Source of the DNA: Sabellastarte sp. h YS-2021
Lineage: Eukaryota; Annelida; Polychaeta; Sabellida; Sabellidae
DNA: 64,000 nt
NCBI GenBank assembly: GCA_964017235.1
Contig: OZ024931.1
Span: 106,534,221-106,598,220, forward strand
Direction: 5' to 3'
Made by a program: the position numbers and the translations under genes. Positions 52,139 to 63,229 of the stretch are shown here, in pieces; position 1 is the stretch's first letter; every line of letters begins with the position of its first letter. The notes below the pieces were generated by a model. The model did no database searches and was not told where the DNA came from. It was given only the letters and a program-made list of their open reading frames with translations.

Positions 52139-53895
52139 GTAACATCAAATTGTGTATCCCCATCAAGTTCTGTATCCCCTCTTTGATCTTTTAGGGGATA
52201 CAGAATATTTTGTATCCCCAACAATAGAGGGATTAAGGGGGCGCACAATTTGACAGTCAAATAATGTATCCCCAACAAAATCTGTATCCCTTAGGGGATT
52301 AAAACAGGGTACAATAATGCCAAATATGTCAAAACAAGATATACATGTTAAATGGTTCTGAAACCCATTGAAATAAGAAAAGACATTAATACATTACATG
52401 AGCTTTATTTTTGCAGCAAGACCCAAACAGGTAAAAAACACATAAACGGATTATATAAATACATTATGTTTATTTTACATTTTTGAATTATATACATGAC
52501 AACAAAAAGACATTTCATAAAAAGAATCATAGCTGTAATGTTCATGTTTTACTTGCTATACACATTATACAAAATACATAATAATCAAAACCATTACACA
52601 GTTTCCTTATTAAGGTAATTTTATTCGCACTAGAGGTTTACGTTGCCTTTTCTTTGTTGCTGGAAATGGAGTAAGTTCACCTGTCTCAAAACATGCTGTG
52701 AGATGTTTCCTCATCTGCTGCTGACTTAGCCTGTAATCTGCTGGTTCTAAACCAAAGCACACTGCAGTAGCAAATGCTGCGGCAAATAAACCACAGTCAA
52801 CAACCCCAGTTTGTTGTGTGACATCTGTGGTGATATATTCTACTACCTCCCCATACAGGTTTTGTAGCACTCTTTGTCTGTTGTGGTAATGGGCCAGTTG
52901 ATTGCATGCTGTCATAGATGTACACTTCCCCATCCTTAACTGCAGAAACAATCCAGTGATATCTCGATTTCTGGTGGATTATTTGCACACTGTCACACTG
53001 ACACCCAACATGTTGGCAATGATCCTTGTTATCAACAACTAGTGTTGACTGTAATCCTTTCATATTTGGAAACTGCTGGTCTAAGAAGTTGAGAAATGGC
53101 ATCCATACACCTGTCATTGAGCTCAAGGTTTGTTTCTATTGCCTCACGATCACTTAATTTCAAGTTCTTTTCTGTTTTCCAAGTGTCAGTATTACACACT
53201 TGCTTTTTCAAGCATGGTTCTTCATCACATTGTTCATGCTTTCATTTTTGAGATGGGGTCAAAAATGCATCATCACAAACTCCAGCTGAGTGGTATAGTT
53301 TAAACCTCATTGAATTATATGTCTTGGCCAAAAAGTATCTATTTTCTGTACATCTCCTTAATGGCGAGTAATCACTTAATGTGATTAATTGATAATTGCC
53401 TTTAATTAATGAAAAGGTCAAATATAAGGAGGCAGCCATAATATGCAATGATTTCTTAAGTGTAGCCCCCAGAAATTAAACATTCCAATTAACTGGGTGA
53501 TTAATGTAACATATGCATGTACATACAATAAGTTATAAGAGTACAAATGTAATAGTCCCAATCCTAATTGGTAATTGTCTATTTAAATTAATCCTTAGTC
53601 TTACAACAATGCCCAATTAATCCTATTCCCTAGTCACTAAACCAGAGGTCAAACAGTCAAAAGGATACTAGAACAATACATCATGCAGGCACAACATACA
53701 TCATATTTGCTAACCACAATGTAATGAAAACTACATGTACATGTGACTCAAATACCAATAGGACTACCCCCACTTCAGGGGATACAAAATATGACAAGGG
53801 GATACACAATTTAACAGGGGATACAGAATCTGACAGCCACACCTGTCATATTCTGTATCCCCACACACTCTTTGAGGGATACATTATCTGATGCT
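52139..53895 (-). mobile_element. Terminal-inverted-repeat transposon carrying a Ulp1-like protease gene
   Basis: 1757 bp flanked by a 5-bp duplication CCGGT (52134-52138 and 53896-53900). The neighbouring duplicate at 51791 holds the empty site with a single CCGGT. Ends are imperfect inverted repeats (ACATCAAATTGTGTATCCCC on the left against GCATCAGATAATGTATCCC on the complement of the right). Both ends are dense in TGTATCCCC / GGGGATACA motifs in opposite orientation. The only recognisable gene is a broken C48 protease; no transposase is seen. Confidence 0.8.
52610..53230 (-). pseudogene. Ulp1/SENP-like (C48) cysteine protease, frameshifted
   Basis: Three frames carry successive parts: LELNDRCMDAISQLL, then QFPNMKGLQSTLVV and YHWIVSAVKDGEVYIYDSMQ (catalytic His and Asp), then TQQTGVVDCGLFAAAFA (the Gln five residues before the catalytic Cys). 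This is the order and spacing of the Ulp1 peptidase fold, found as a C-terminal or accessory protease in several animal transposon groups. Frame changes lie near 53090 and 52910. The basic C-terminus is KKRQRKPLVRIKLP. Confidence 0.85.
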
Positions 53896-54585
53896 CCGGT
53901 CTTTATGATAGTAATAAATACCTCATGTTCGGGTGTTTGTTACAGGATATACACCCTCACAATCGGTATTTCTTACTACAACATATTTGGTAATAAAAGT
54001 CAATTAGGCCTCAAAGAAATCTTGTGCATCCGGAGATTGTGTAATTTAATCATCTTGGATTAAAGTAAACAAAAGTTAATGACTAGAAATGCTCAGATTC
54101 TATTTGTGCAAAAATTATTTTATAATGATAATATATATATATATAATAAAAAGAACTAGAGATTTACCTTAATTCCTTCATAGTGCTATTATGAATGCAT
54201 AAAAGTGTCTTTATACCTAAAACAATTGATGTTGGACCTGCTTTTTTTGCTGCTGTCTTGGAATACCGAGTGCACCCACTAGTTATGCACTCTGTGTGGA
54301 TAAATATCATAGTTAAATCTAGGTGTCAGACTACAATTTCTCATGTGCCACATGTGCCAACCTATATTGCTGAATACGTATGCTGTACAATGACAGAAGC
54401 AAATTTTTAGTGGAATTAGGAATTACATTCTGCAGTTTTGTACATGGACTGTCTTCTGCATGATTCCTGCAAACTAGGGCAAAACGATTGTTCTTACAAT
54501 ATTAAGTCATGTAAATTCAAGCAGAACCATTTTTTCAGCTCTTTTGTTCAGGGACATTATTAAAAAGTTTTGTTTGAGCATTATT
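53896..54585. other. Continuation of duplicated unit and intergenic DNA
   Basis: 53896-53985 resumes the interrupted duplicate with part of the palindromic MITE. Beyond it, only an AT dinucleotide run near 54130 is notable. Confidence 0.6.
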
Positions 54586-54828
54586 CAGGGTCCACGGTGG
54601 CAGAGTGGTAACACTCTCGCCTCCCACCTCTGAGGCCGGGCTTCGGTTCCGGGAACGGCCTCAAGTGGGAAAGCTGGTAGTTGCTTACCGTTGGTCGGCA
54701 GTTTACAGTATACAGAACCCTGTCAATCTGTATGTACTGGTTTCCTCTGCCCTTCCAACTACCCATTGTGATATGACCTGTACAGTGTTGAAAAGGATGT
54801 AAAACCCCAAATAAAACAAATAAACAAA
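54586..54828 (+). mobile_element. tRNA-derived SINE
   Basis: CCACGGTGGCAGAGTGGTAA, CTTCGGTTCCGGGAAC in the B-box position, GGTCGGCAGTTTACAGTATA and a tail AATAAAACAAATAAACAAA. Flanked by the 12-bp duplication TTGAGCATTATT (54574-54585 and 54829-54840). Confidence 0.88.
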
Positions 54829-54849
54829 TTGAGCATTATTTTAGTGATA

Positions 54850-56575
54850 AAAATGTCCACATTCACAAAAGTTCTGCAGAAATTCCACTTTGCCTGTGGT
54901 TATGCCTGAAACTTTCTTTCTTTGACTAACCTACATGTTTGGTTTATCAAACATGGTTGGTTATATTATACTTTTCTTTGATAGACCAACCAACAAGCAC
55001 ACATTTTACATTTAACTCTGGTGATGGGATATTTGACTGTTCCCATTTCTAGGGCCTTTTAATGCATGAGCTGCCTCAATTACTGAATTAATTTGAAGCA
55101 ATCTTGAAGCATGAGGTCCAAGTGCAATTTTTGCATCATATTAATTGACTTTCACAGGCAAGCAAGCCCTTTCTTTTGACATATCCCTCATTGTGTTGGT
55201 TGGGAGAAAAGTTATTTGTGTCTTTGTACCATATTAATGCTTGAGTTGACTTGTCAATGTAACCATCTCACCAACACTTTTTTGGGGTGACCTTTACTTT
55301 TGCAACTTTTTAAAACTTTTTCTACCTTATAATATTCATTGAGACTTGAGAGTGACCTTCTGTAGCTTTAGTTCATAAAATATTACACCATTAGGCACCT
55401 CTGCATAGTCTTTGATCTTGTTGGTGGAATACATTCAGATCCATCTTTGTTGACTATTTGGAACAGTTCACCACTGATCATATTCCTTTCTGAATGTCTT
55501 TCTGGCATGCAATATCCTGACAAATTCCCCAACTTTAAGCTTCAAGGTGTTTTTTTATTCTTTTTCTCACTAACGCTCAATGATAGGAGAGGGTTATTGT
55601 AATTGGTTCATTGTGTTTTGGCTGTCTTTCTGTCAGTGCACGGTTTTGCCCTTATAACTCAAAAACTATAACATCAATCATCAAAATTGGTGGGTATATA
55701 TTTCATGGGGTACAGACAGATTCCTTCAAATTTCTGGTAAATATTCCTGGTTAAATTGGAGTGAAAATTAAAGTCAAGAGACAGTTTTTCTTATTTTCAA
55801 TTGGGCATATACAGGGAAATCTGATTCACATCATATACGTAAAAATCAATATTTTGCTTTCTGATGATGTCATTACTTAATGATGTCACAATGCAATTGT
55901 CATTGTGAAGTAAAGTAAAAATATTTTTTCTCATTTTATTTTGAAATTGACATAAAGATAATAAACAGGGAGGTGGGGTATTCATCATTTTTATTTATGT
56001 TTTTTTTTCTTTTTTTTTTTCTTTTCAATTCCTTGACAGTCCATCACAAAAAATTTACCCTGTGTGATTTTCACCAAGAAGTAACTTTTAACCAATATTT
56101 TTACCTCCAAAAAGAGTTCATATTTTAACAATAACAGTTAACACCAATAACTGTATGGTACCACCAAGAAGTAAGTGTTTTTTGTCTTGATTTTTAAAAA
56201 TTTATTAATGATACATATTTAATTATGTACACATCTAGGTCTTGAAAGTAATGAATGTAATGTTACTTTATTTTGTACATCAGTATATATATTGACCGTT
56301 TTTTTTTTGGTCAGCAGTGTACAGAATCTTATACAGAAGGTTATCAGTTTAACAAATTGGTAGCTTATTTTGTCCATCAGTATACACATTTTACACACAG
56401 GGTCATAAGTTTAGCCTCTCTCTCAATCGTAGAATATTATATACCAATATGTTCGCATGTAGGTCGTGCAATATTATGTCAATGTATGTAATTGTAGTTA
56501 GTAAAAGTAAAATGATTTTTATATACATTAGTATAATTTCCATACAATATTGATTTTGTAAATTTTTTCAACATT
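54850..56575. other. Intergenic DNA, nothing firm
   Basis: No gene supported. 55590-55770 (CCCTTATAACTCAAAAACTA) has the look of a dispersed repeat. Two copies of TTTTGTMCATCAGTATA lie near 56273 and 56368. Confidence 0.45.
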
Positions 56576-56581
56576 TTAGGT

Positions 56582-57260
56582 ATGATGACGACAACTGAAC
56601 CATCAAGTCAAGAAATCACAATGTCCTCCAAAATTCCCTCTCATTCATTTACCTCTAACAAAGACATACATCAAATAATCATGATTTCACAGAAACAAAG
56701 AAATCCACAGTGATGTATGTAAGCATCACAAATACTCAGCTGAATTATGAAAACATTACCCTACCAATCTCTAAAGAGGTTATCACTGGTAAATTTGTCT
56801 CAACAAAAAAAACAAATGTATCAACCATCAACTGTAATCATCATCATTACAGTAGCGGGAAAGGGGCCACGGTGGAAGAGTGGTAACACTCTCGCCTCCC
56901 ACCTCTGTGGCCGGGGTTCGATCCCCGTCATGGCCGTAAGTGGGAAAGCTGGTAGTTGCTTGCCGTTGGTCGGCAGTTTACAGTACAGAACCCTAGCGAA
57001 CTATACATACTGGTTTCCTCTGCCCTTCCAACTACCTGTCGTGATATGACCTGTACAGTGTTGAAAGCGACGTAACACCCCAAATAAACAAAATAAAATA
57101 CAGTAACGGGATCAATAATTATATTAATGAAACTGATTGCTGTCTTAGTTGTGAAATGTAAAAAATATAGGAGAAATCAAATAATTCAAAGAAGACGAAA
57201 CAGAATATTTCAATGAGAAGTGTTATAAATCAACGGTACATGGGATCTAAGGAGAGGTAG
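56582..57260 (+). pseudogene. Ser/Thr-rich membrane-protein gene, decayed and split by a SINE
   Basis: Successive stretches in different frames read MMTTTEPSSQEITMSSKI, then FTETKKSTVMYVSITNTQL with NYENITLPISKEVITG, then PSTVIIIITVAG. After the SINE the last frame goes on with SIIILMKLIAVLVV and a basic KCKKYRRNQ stop-transfer segment. Rejoining over the SINE leaves a hydrophobic stretch of about 22 residues followed by basic residues, like a type I membrane protein tail. At least one frameshift is needed, so it is called a pseudogene. Moderate to low certainty. Confidence 0.4.
56861..57098 (+). mobile_element. tRNA-derived SINE inside a coding-like segment
   Basis: GGGGCCACGGTGGAAGAGTG, B box GGGGTTCGATCCCCG, CTGTACAGTGTTGAAAGCGA and the tail CCCCAAATAAACAAAATAAA. 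Flanked by TACAGTAGCGGGA / TACAGTAACGGGA (56848-56860 and 57099-57111, one mismatch). Confidence 0.9.
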
Positions 57261-57631
57261 GCTAATTAACTTATCTGATAATCAAATCAAGTTTTCCTTT
57301 TTAATTTTTAGCAATTATCTGTCACCTAGATGTTGTCATCGGATGGATATTACACAGGCTACAGGTATATCTCACTCAACATATATCAATACGTATAAGT
57401 CCATATATTTTGTTTCGTAGGGTAGATTAAAACACACTCAAGGTCAAAATGTATTGACCACCAATGTACTTTTCTATCCTGCTGAAGTTTTACATGGCCA
57501 AAATTGATTTTGTAACCTAGGTTATGACCTCATTAATTAAACGTCGCAATACCCAGTTATACTGTATATTCAGCAGAACATTTTTATCAGTTTTCCACGA
57601 GGTGAAAATCTATTCAGTGACATATCTCAAT

Positions 57632-58680
57632 ATGGTTTCGTTAATTGATATTATAGCTGGTATATGTTTTACCCTGAGTTTATTAATTCAGGTATCTTTC
57701 AGTGATATTATTTGTCATAGTGTAGCTAACGAAAAATGGATTGGAGGTTTGCAGGGACAAAGTGACTTTAAAAAATATAGCAAAATATGTATATCAAACG
57801 AGGATGTGATACTGAGATATTATGCATGTCTAATAGATGGAGTTATATTAAATACTGAAAGACTCAATAAAGTTTATCCAAATTTAAAAGTAATATATTG
57901 GCAATGTCAGGGCTACTGTAATATATCTACCAAGGTATCATCTCTCCATGTTTATGGATGTGAACAAAGTTAGTATTATCTTACTTTATATTAATGTAAA
58001 TAATTTTATATTTGACATATGCAGAGCAAATCAACAGTAAAGAACATGTGTACGAGGATTTTGAACCAGATAAAGTATTTTCTTCGCCTGTCAATGAAGA
58101 TGTGCGTATCATTATTTATTTTTCCTTTTAATTATTAATACAATATATGGTGAGTGATGGTGAGATTTCTTTACAAAATCATGACTTCAATAAAGACAGT
58201 TTATATGGATTATTGGTGTTACCTGTTATAGGTATTGCACTCAGTACCTTAGCGATTATATTAAGGAGGTACCAGGTAAAACATGATTGGAGATGCTTTA
58301 ACTGGTTACACAGATGTAGGCAAGGTCAAATGAATCATCAGAATACAAATGCTGATTCTCATCATTATCATAGGCATCCAAATTTTTGGAATAATTTATT
58401 TGAATACGATTCCTCATTCACAAACAGTTCCCAGGACATTTTATTTATGGATACTGCTGTGCAAACTACATTTCCTGATGTTAGCATTGCACAAGAAGAA
58501 ATTTTTGAGGGATTTGAATCAGATGCCTCTAACCTTTCACCCTTAGACGAGGATGAGGTTATTTATGCAAATATTAAAGAGAGAGAGTTGAATGTGGACA
58601 TTGTGGATCCAATAGAAAATTTAGAAGACGATAATCAAATTTCAAGTTCAATCACTAGATCTGGAAAGGTGTATAAGTGA
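57632..58680 (+). CDS. Single-pass membrane protein with ITIM-like tail, three exons
   Basis: Proposed exons 57632-57968, 58025-58101 and 58165-58680 join in frame (A/AG, then phase 0) to about 309 residues. The second acceptor is weak. The product starts with a hydrophobic signal peptide (DIIAGICFTLSLLIQVSFSD). It has a Cys-containing ectodomain with a leucine-rich-repeat-like piece (NKVYPNLKVIYWQCQGYC), an acidic juxtamembrane exon (EHVYEDFEPDKVFSSPVNED), a transmembrane helix LYGLLVLPVIGIALSTLAII and a basic stop RRYQVKHDWR. The cytoplasmic tail is acidic and contains EVIYANIKE, which fits the ITIM pattern V-x-Y-x-x-I. Ends SGKVYK. No family recognised. A receptor or adhesion role is inference. 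The individual exons, especially the third (171 codons), are more certain than the join. Confidence 0.6.
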
Positions 58681-59389
58681 TAGTGTACAAGAAAAACCAG
58701 ATTGTTGTTTTGTAAAATTATGCTTTATTTTTGGTAAAATATTGTATTAATCTGTAGAAACATACTGTTTACCCTTCATTATGACAAAACAAGATTGTTA
58801 CCACTTTTTTACATACAAATATATACCGTTATATTAACAGACTGTTTTACTTTATTATTAGCGTACCATGAATGTTGTCACACAAACATAGGTGAGATTG
58901 TTGTCAGAAGTACATTAAAATATATGTATTTAACCAAGAAGTTTCTATAATTATCCTTTCTATAAAATATATATCTGTATTTAACAAGAAGTTTTCTTTA
59001 ATTATCCTTCACTATGTCCGTTAGCAAGGTAATATGAATGTTATCAAAAAGTACAGTGAAATATATATATGTATATTTAAACAAACATTTCTATTACTTT
59101 GTAAAAACTGTTTAGCTTAATTATTCTAATGAAAGATAGATACATTACACTTGTGTCAATATATAAAAGTTAAATCCATTTTTTTTTTTGGTTTTTTAAT
59201 TCAAACCAATCACATTATACTCATTTAAAGCTGCTGTTAATGTTATACAAATCCCAAGAACAAAGTTATCTGTACATTAATAAGACTTTAATATTATACC
59301 CTCAATTATATTACTAATTGTTCAGAAGTGTGGTGACTTTAAAAATTGAATGAGTCATTCTCATTTTAATTAAAGTCAAATACAATAAC
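58681..59389. other. Intergenic DNA, nothing recognised
   Basis: AT-rich; a pair of ATTTAACCAAGAAGTTT / ATTTAACAAGAAGTTT repeats near 58930 and 58980. No gene supported. Confidence 0.5.
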
Positions 59390-59396
59390 CTTTCTA

Positions 59397-60356
59397 TTAG
59401 AGAGGTATATCCACGAAGACTTCACCCTTGGCAGTATTATCCAGATGTGAACATTCAGCATAACTATTGCTGTCATGATCCGGTTTATTGGGATCGAGAA
59501 TGCATGAGACGAACTGGTACAGCTCCAATCGTTCGGTGTACAATTTGTTGATGACATCCAATGCCTCTCTCCATTCACTAGCCCTGAGACTCACCCCTTC
59601 GCTGGTAGGATACAAGGTTCCAGTTGAATTCGTTTTCTACTTACGAATACCAACATATTTGTAAGGAGAATTCACACTTAGGTAAAAACCCCTCCAATAT
59701 GTTTCTTGAGGTCAATATCTTTGGTTCCAGCGGTTATTCTATCGAGCTGATTCGTGATTTGTTGACCAAAATGCATAATCATCATGATTCTAGGGATATT
59801 GAGAATATCCCCTGATTCAAAGCTTTTGGAAATCCCATTCTTTAAAATATATACAGTAGAACCTCTATTATCCAACCTTCTATTATCCGAATTTTCAATT
59901 ATCCGACCTCAAACCCACTCTCCCAACTCCATTTAAACCTGTTATTTTAGCCCTTCTATTATCCGACCCTTCTATTATCTGAACCAATTGTCCCTCCCCC
60001 AAGAGGGTCGGATAATAGAGGTTTTCAATCAATCCATTGGGACCTGCAAATATGAGCTATCGCTTGCCACCAATGTGAAATGATCTCTTGTTTCCTACGT
60101 TGGTTTGCACAGGTTGAATATACAATATATCTGCCTCAATCCCAGCTGCAGATGCGGCTGCTGAAACAGAATCTGCTGCTGGAATCTGTTCTACTGTTTT
60201 CCTCTGTGGTCTAGGATCCAGCAATATAATATCATCATTCCCCTGACTTACAACATGAGTTCTTCTCTTTCCTCCAGAATGATGATTATCATTGTTTTTC
60301 CTTTTCTTACTTATGGTAGTATTTGCAAAATTTTTATTTAGTAAGGCCTCTGCCAT
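59397..60356 (-). pseudogene. PC4-like (transcription coactivator p15) gene, broken
   Basis: The 5' part (60356-60057) has a basic nuclear-localisation-like start (SKKRKN, GGKRRTH) and ends KRSFHIGGKR, stop. After a MITE, 59850-59678 reads YILKNGISKSFESGDILNIP and GTKDIDLKKHIGGVFT. Then come SPYKYVGIRK and, in another frame, NSTGTLYPTSEGVSLRASEW with REALDVINKLY. The YVGIRK strand and the G-x-L-x-P-x-x-x-G-V-S-L-x-x-x-E-W block are the core of the PC4 C-terminal single-stranded-DNA-binding domain. A GTAAGT at the end of YVGI could be a true donor, so some gaps may be introns. In-frame stops and the MITE argue for a dead copy. Confidence 0.6.
59854..60026. mobile_element. pogo/Tigger-like MITE
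   Basis: Starts CAGTAGAACCTCTATTATCC after a TA and ends GGATAATAGAGGTTTTC. The interior repeats TTCTATTATCCGA. The CAGTAGAACCTC terminus is typical of pogo-type mariner relatives. It lies inside the PC4-like gene. Confidence 0.75.
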
Positions 60357-60624
60357 GATTTAAGAGGTTTGATCAAACAGTATAAAAGACAGAATGAAAT
60401 TAATTTTGAATTTGTGACTTATCTAACTGCGTTAACTAGGTTATATCTGACGTAAGGGAAACGTATGAGAATGACTCAGCATTTTAAATAAATAAACAAA
60501 CATGGTTAATTAGATTTAGTGTGTTAATGGTACCAAGGTGTAGATGGTACTAGTTGTTTAAATAAAAATAACTGAGTCCCTGGATCTATACTGATAGTCA
60601 AAAGATTAGAAACAAAGTAAATTC

Positions 60625-61131
60625 CTAAATCTTAGGAAAAAGCATAATCATAAATTGACAATTAGGTGAATGTCTCCGATGTTCATCCATTGGTATATCA
60701 ATGGGTTCCCAATCTATTAATTTTATATTACACCAGGGACATATAACTTTATCACCATGCCCTGAATATATAAAATGTGCTCTAGCAATTGCTTCCAGTC
60801 TTATGGGGTGATATTTAGGCCATGTATAAAATGCTGGAATTCTATCATCATATTTAGTGTAAACATTAGCATAATATAATGATTGTAAAGGATTGGCATT
60901 AAATTGTATATTTTTAGGGTTAACATTAGAGGAATATGATGATAATGGTGCACTAAATTGTAATCCTGTTGACTTTTGACTGCTTTTACTTTGTAAAGAA
61001 AAACCTACAAACATAGCTGACTTAGAGTCCGTATTATCTGTCAATGATAAATTCTCCTTAGCTGAGGGAGTTGAGGCAGAAGCCACAATGTCCTCATCTT
61101 CAGAGGTATGCCTCTTCTGATTACTAAACAT
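60625..61131 (-). CDS. Single-BIR (IAP-repeat) protein, intronless
   Basis: 168 codons from the ATG at 61131 to a stop at 60625. Residues 1-90 are Ser/Asn/Lys-rich and unstructured looking. Residues about 92-165 form one complete BIR domain: DDRIPAFYTWP (R-x-x-x-F-x-x-W-P), AHFIYSGHGDKVICPWC, a C-x2-C-x16-H-x6-C zinc set, and DWEPIDIPMDEHRRHSPNC. No RING, CARD or second BIR. BIR proteins bind caspases or other IBM-bearing partners; a role in controlling cell death is inferred from family. It lacks introns and lies close to a PC4-like gene, so an origin in a mobile element or DNA virus is possible. Bivalves also have many IAP genes of their own. Confidence 0.82.
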   Translation of the reverse strand: MFSNQKRHTSEDEDIVASASTPSAKENLSLTDNTDSKSAMFVGFSLQSKSSQKSTGLQFSAPLSSYSSNVNPKNIQFNANPLQSLYYANVYTKYDDRIPAFYTWPKYHPIRLEAIARAHFIYSGHGDKVICPWCNIKLIDWEPIDIPMDEHRRHSPNCQFMIMLFPKI

Positions 61132-61139
61132 TTCAGCCC

Positions 61140-61775
61140 TTGATTATGTGCAGTAAAATTAAATACAAATATAATATTCCGCTGTCTTTATATTAAAATT
61201 AGTATCTATTTTTAGTATAAATATTGCAAGTTAGCATTTCTTATTGAAGAGTGACTCTAAATTGTGATTAGATATACATTTTCTTATATTATGACAATGC
61301 AAAGTTAGCATTTTGTACATCAGTTCATAAACTTTTGTCCATCAGTATATTATACGGACTACAGTATTCGACAAAAATTATGTACCAGTGTTAGAAATAG
61401 TGAGTTACATCTGTCACGTCTTTCTTTTAGGTCAATAACGTACTGCACTGAATAGAGATGTTAGCCTTATACATTCATTCTTGTAGGTTGTATTGAAATG
61501 GGTAAACTGCTTGAAATTCCTATTAAATTAGGCTAATTGGTAGAAGTCCTTATAGAGATATTATTATAATTAAATAAATATTTTAAACAGGTTTAAATAA
61601 TTATAATATTTAGATAGATGAGAGCTAGATAATATATTGCCTTGATGATCTATATCCTTCCTTAAAGGGAGATAAACGAATGAGTGCTTATTACCAGCAT
61701 TAATTAAATAATTCATGCTTGGGTTTATAGTTAAATGGTTGAGGTATAAATTTCTAAAATGTCATTATTTCAGAT
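61140..61775. other. Intergenic DNA upstream of the BIR gene
   Basis: No gene. Contains TTTTGTACATCAGT and TTTTGTCCATCAGTATA near 61312 and 61335, also found near 56273 and 56368. Confidence 0.5.
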
Positions 61776-61779
61776 ATTT

Positions 61780-62030
61780 TAGGTTAGGTTTTAGGGTTAG
61801 GGTTAGGTTTTATGGGTTTAGGGTGCTAGAGGTTATTATAGGTTTAGGGTGGATATATTGATTATATATTGAATAAAAAACAGATATCAATCACTTCCTT
61901 TTAGTCAGGTTGGGGTGGATATATTGATTAGTAGATACAGGTTTAGAGATATTAGGGTTGGGGGGTTGGATATATTGATTAGATATTAAATAAACACCAA
62001 ATATCAATCACTTCCGGGGTATTGAGACCA
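61780..62030. repeat. Telomere-like patch and short tandem repeat
   Basis: TTTTAGGGTTAGGGTTAGG at about 61790-61808, followed by two or three diverged copies of GGTTGGATATATTGATTAG with ATATCAATCACTTCC. Too short to be a telomere; an interstitial patch. Confidence 0.6.
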
Positions 62031-62310
62031 CAAGGCACCCTCTACTTCACTACTCAAAGCTGTTAGTGATACAAATTAATGCAACCTTAAACTCATAACT
62101 TTATAAAATATCATTCTAACATGACACGCTTGTGTCCGCGATTCTGATTGGTCAATCTCAATGGTAAAACCGAGCATAACCTCACGGCTAGTTTTACATT
62201 GGTGGGCGATAATCCCAATTCACTTTTTAAAAGTCAAATTTCTAAAAATATGCATTATAGATCTTCATCAAAACAGAATAAAATATAAAATGTCATGTTA
62301 GAATAGCAAT

Positions 62311-62442
62311 AACACTCCTAGCGTGGGGTTATGCAGGGTTTTACAACTCATAAAGCATTAGAAACACTCAGGCTTCGCCTTCGTGTTACTAATATCGCTA
62401 TTCATTGTAAAACCCTGCATAACCCCACGCTAGGAGTGTGTT
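62311..62442. mobile_element. Near-perfect palindrome, MITE-like
   Basis: Arms of about 36 bp with no mismatch by eye (AACACTCCTAGCGTGGGGTT, ATGCAGGGTTTTACAA and complement) around a 58-bp loop. A diverged relative of the arm (GTAAAACCGAGCATAACCTC) lies at about 62164. Confidence 0.8.
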
Positions 62443-62739
62443 ATTTCTACAGCAATTTACTATAACCTTACAAAAGAGACCATTTTGGTGGAGATATATT
62501 TACATGATGAATATCAATGTGAAAAGACCTAATTAGCATATAAAATATCTTCCAAACACTAAAAATAGTGTCCCAATCTTAAACTCAAAGTTTGTTTGTA
62601 CTGCAGTATATTGTAGTGAGTTTAAGATAATCTTTTTCTGAAAGGTTCTGTTCAAGGTTTGTTACATCCACAACTAAAATATGCCTAGAAATGCACAATA
62701 TTTGAAATACCGTTCAAAAATTACCAAACTTAAAGTGAA

Positions 62740-63180
62740 TATAATTCTGTTATTACTGGGAGTTTAAGGTCACCTTATTGTATGGTACTTACCTATACAT
62801 GCAAAAGCTGAATGAAATTTCTCAAGTTATTTTTGGTATCCTCCATGGTGAAAGAAAAAACGTAAACTGAACATAAGTTTTTTATATGTGGGAGTTTAAG
62901 GTCACCTTAAAATAGGGCACACCTTCAAAACTAGTTACAATCACCTGCCAAATTTGAATTGAATCCATCATGCCATTTTTGAGATACTGTCCGGAAACAA
63001 AAAAAAACTTAAATTGAGATTAAGAATCTTACCAGTGTGAGTTTAAGGTCCAGTTACATCCACATGCCAAATTTGAATTAAATCTGGCAAGCCATTTTTG
63101 AGATACTGTCCGGAATACAAAGTGTGACAACGACAGACGACGACGCCAACGTCACAAAATTGGATGATGAAGTAATCCTT
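62740..63180. repeat. Tandem repeat, about 140 bp
   Basis: Three diverged units share GAGTTTAAGGTCACCTTA, CACCTGCCAAATTTGAATTG and TTTTTGAGATACTGTCCGGA. It ends CGACAGACGACGACGCCAAC, a common end of mollusc dispersed repeats. Confidence 0.7.
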
Positions 63181-63229
63181 ATATGCCACACAGCATAAAT
63201 GCTGGTGACACAAAAAGCAATTTTTCCTC

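Noticed and set aside
54590..54680. Functional tRNA gene
   Set aside because: The A and B boxes belong to a SINE with target duplications and no cloverleaf acceptor pairing.
61785..61810. Telomere
   Set aside because: Only about three TTAGGG-like units inside ordinary sequence.
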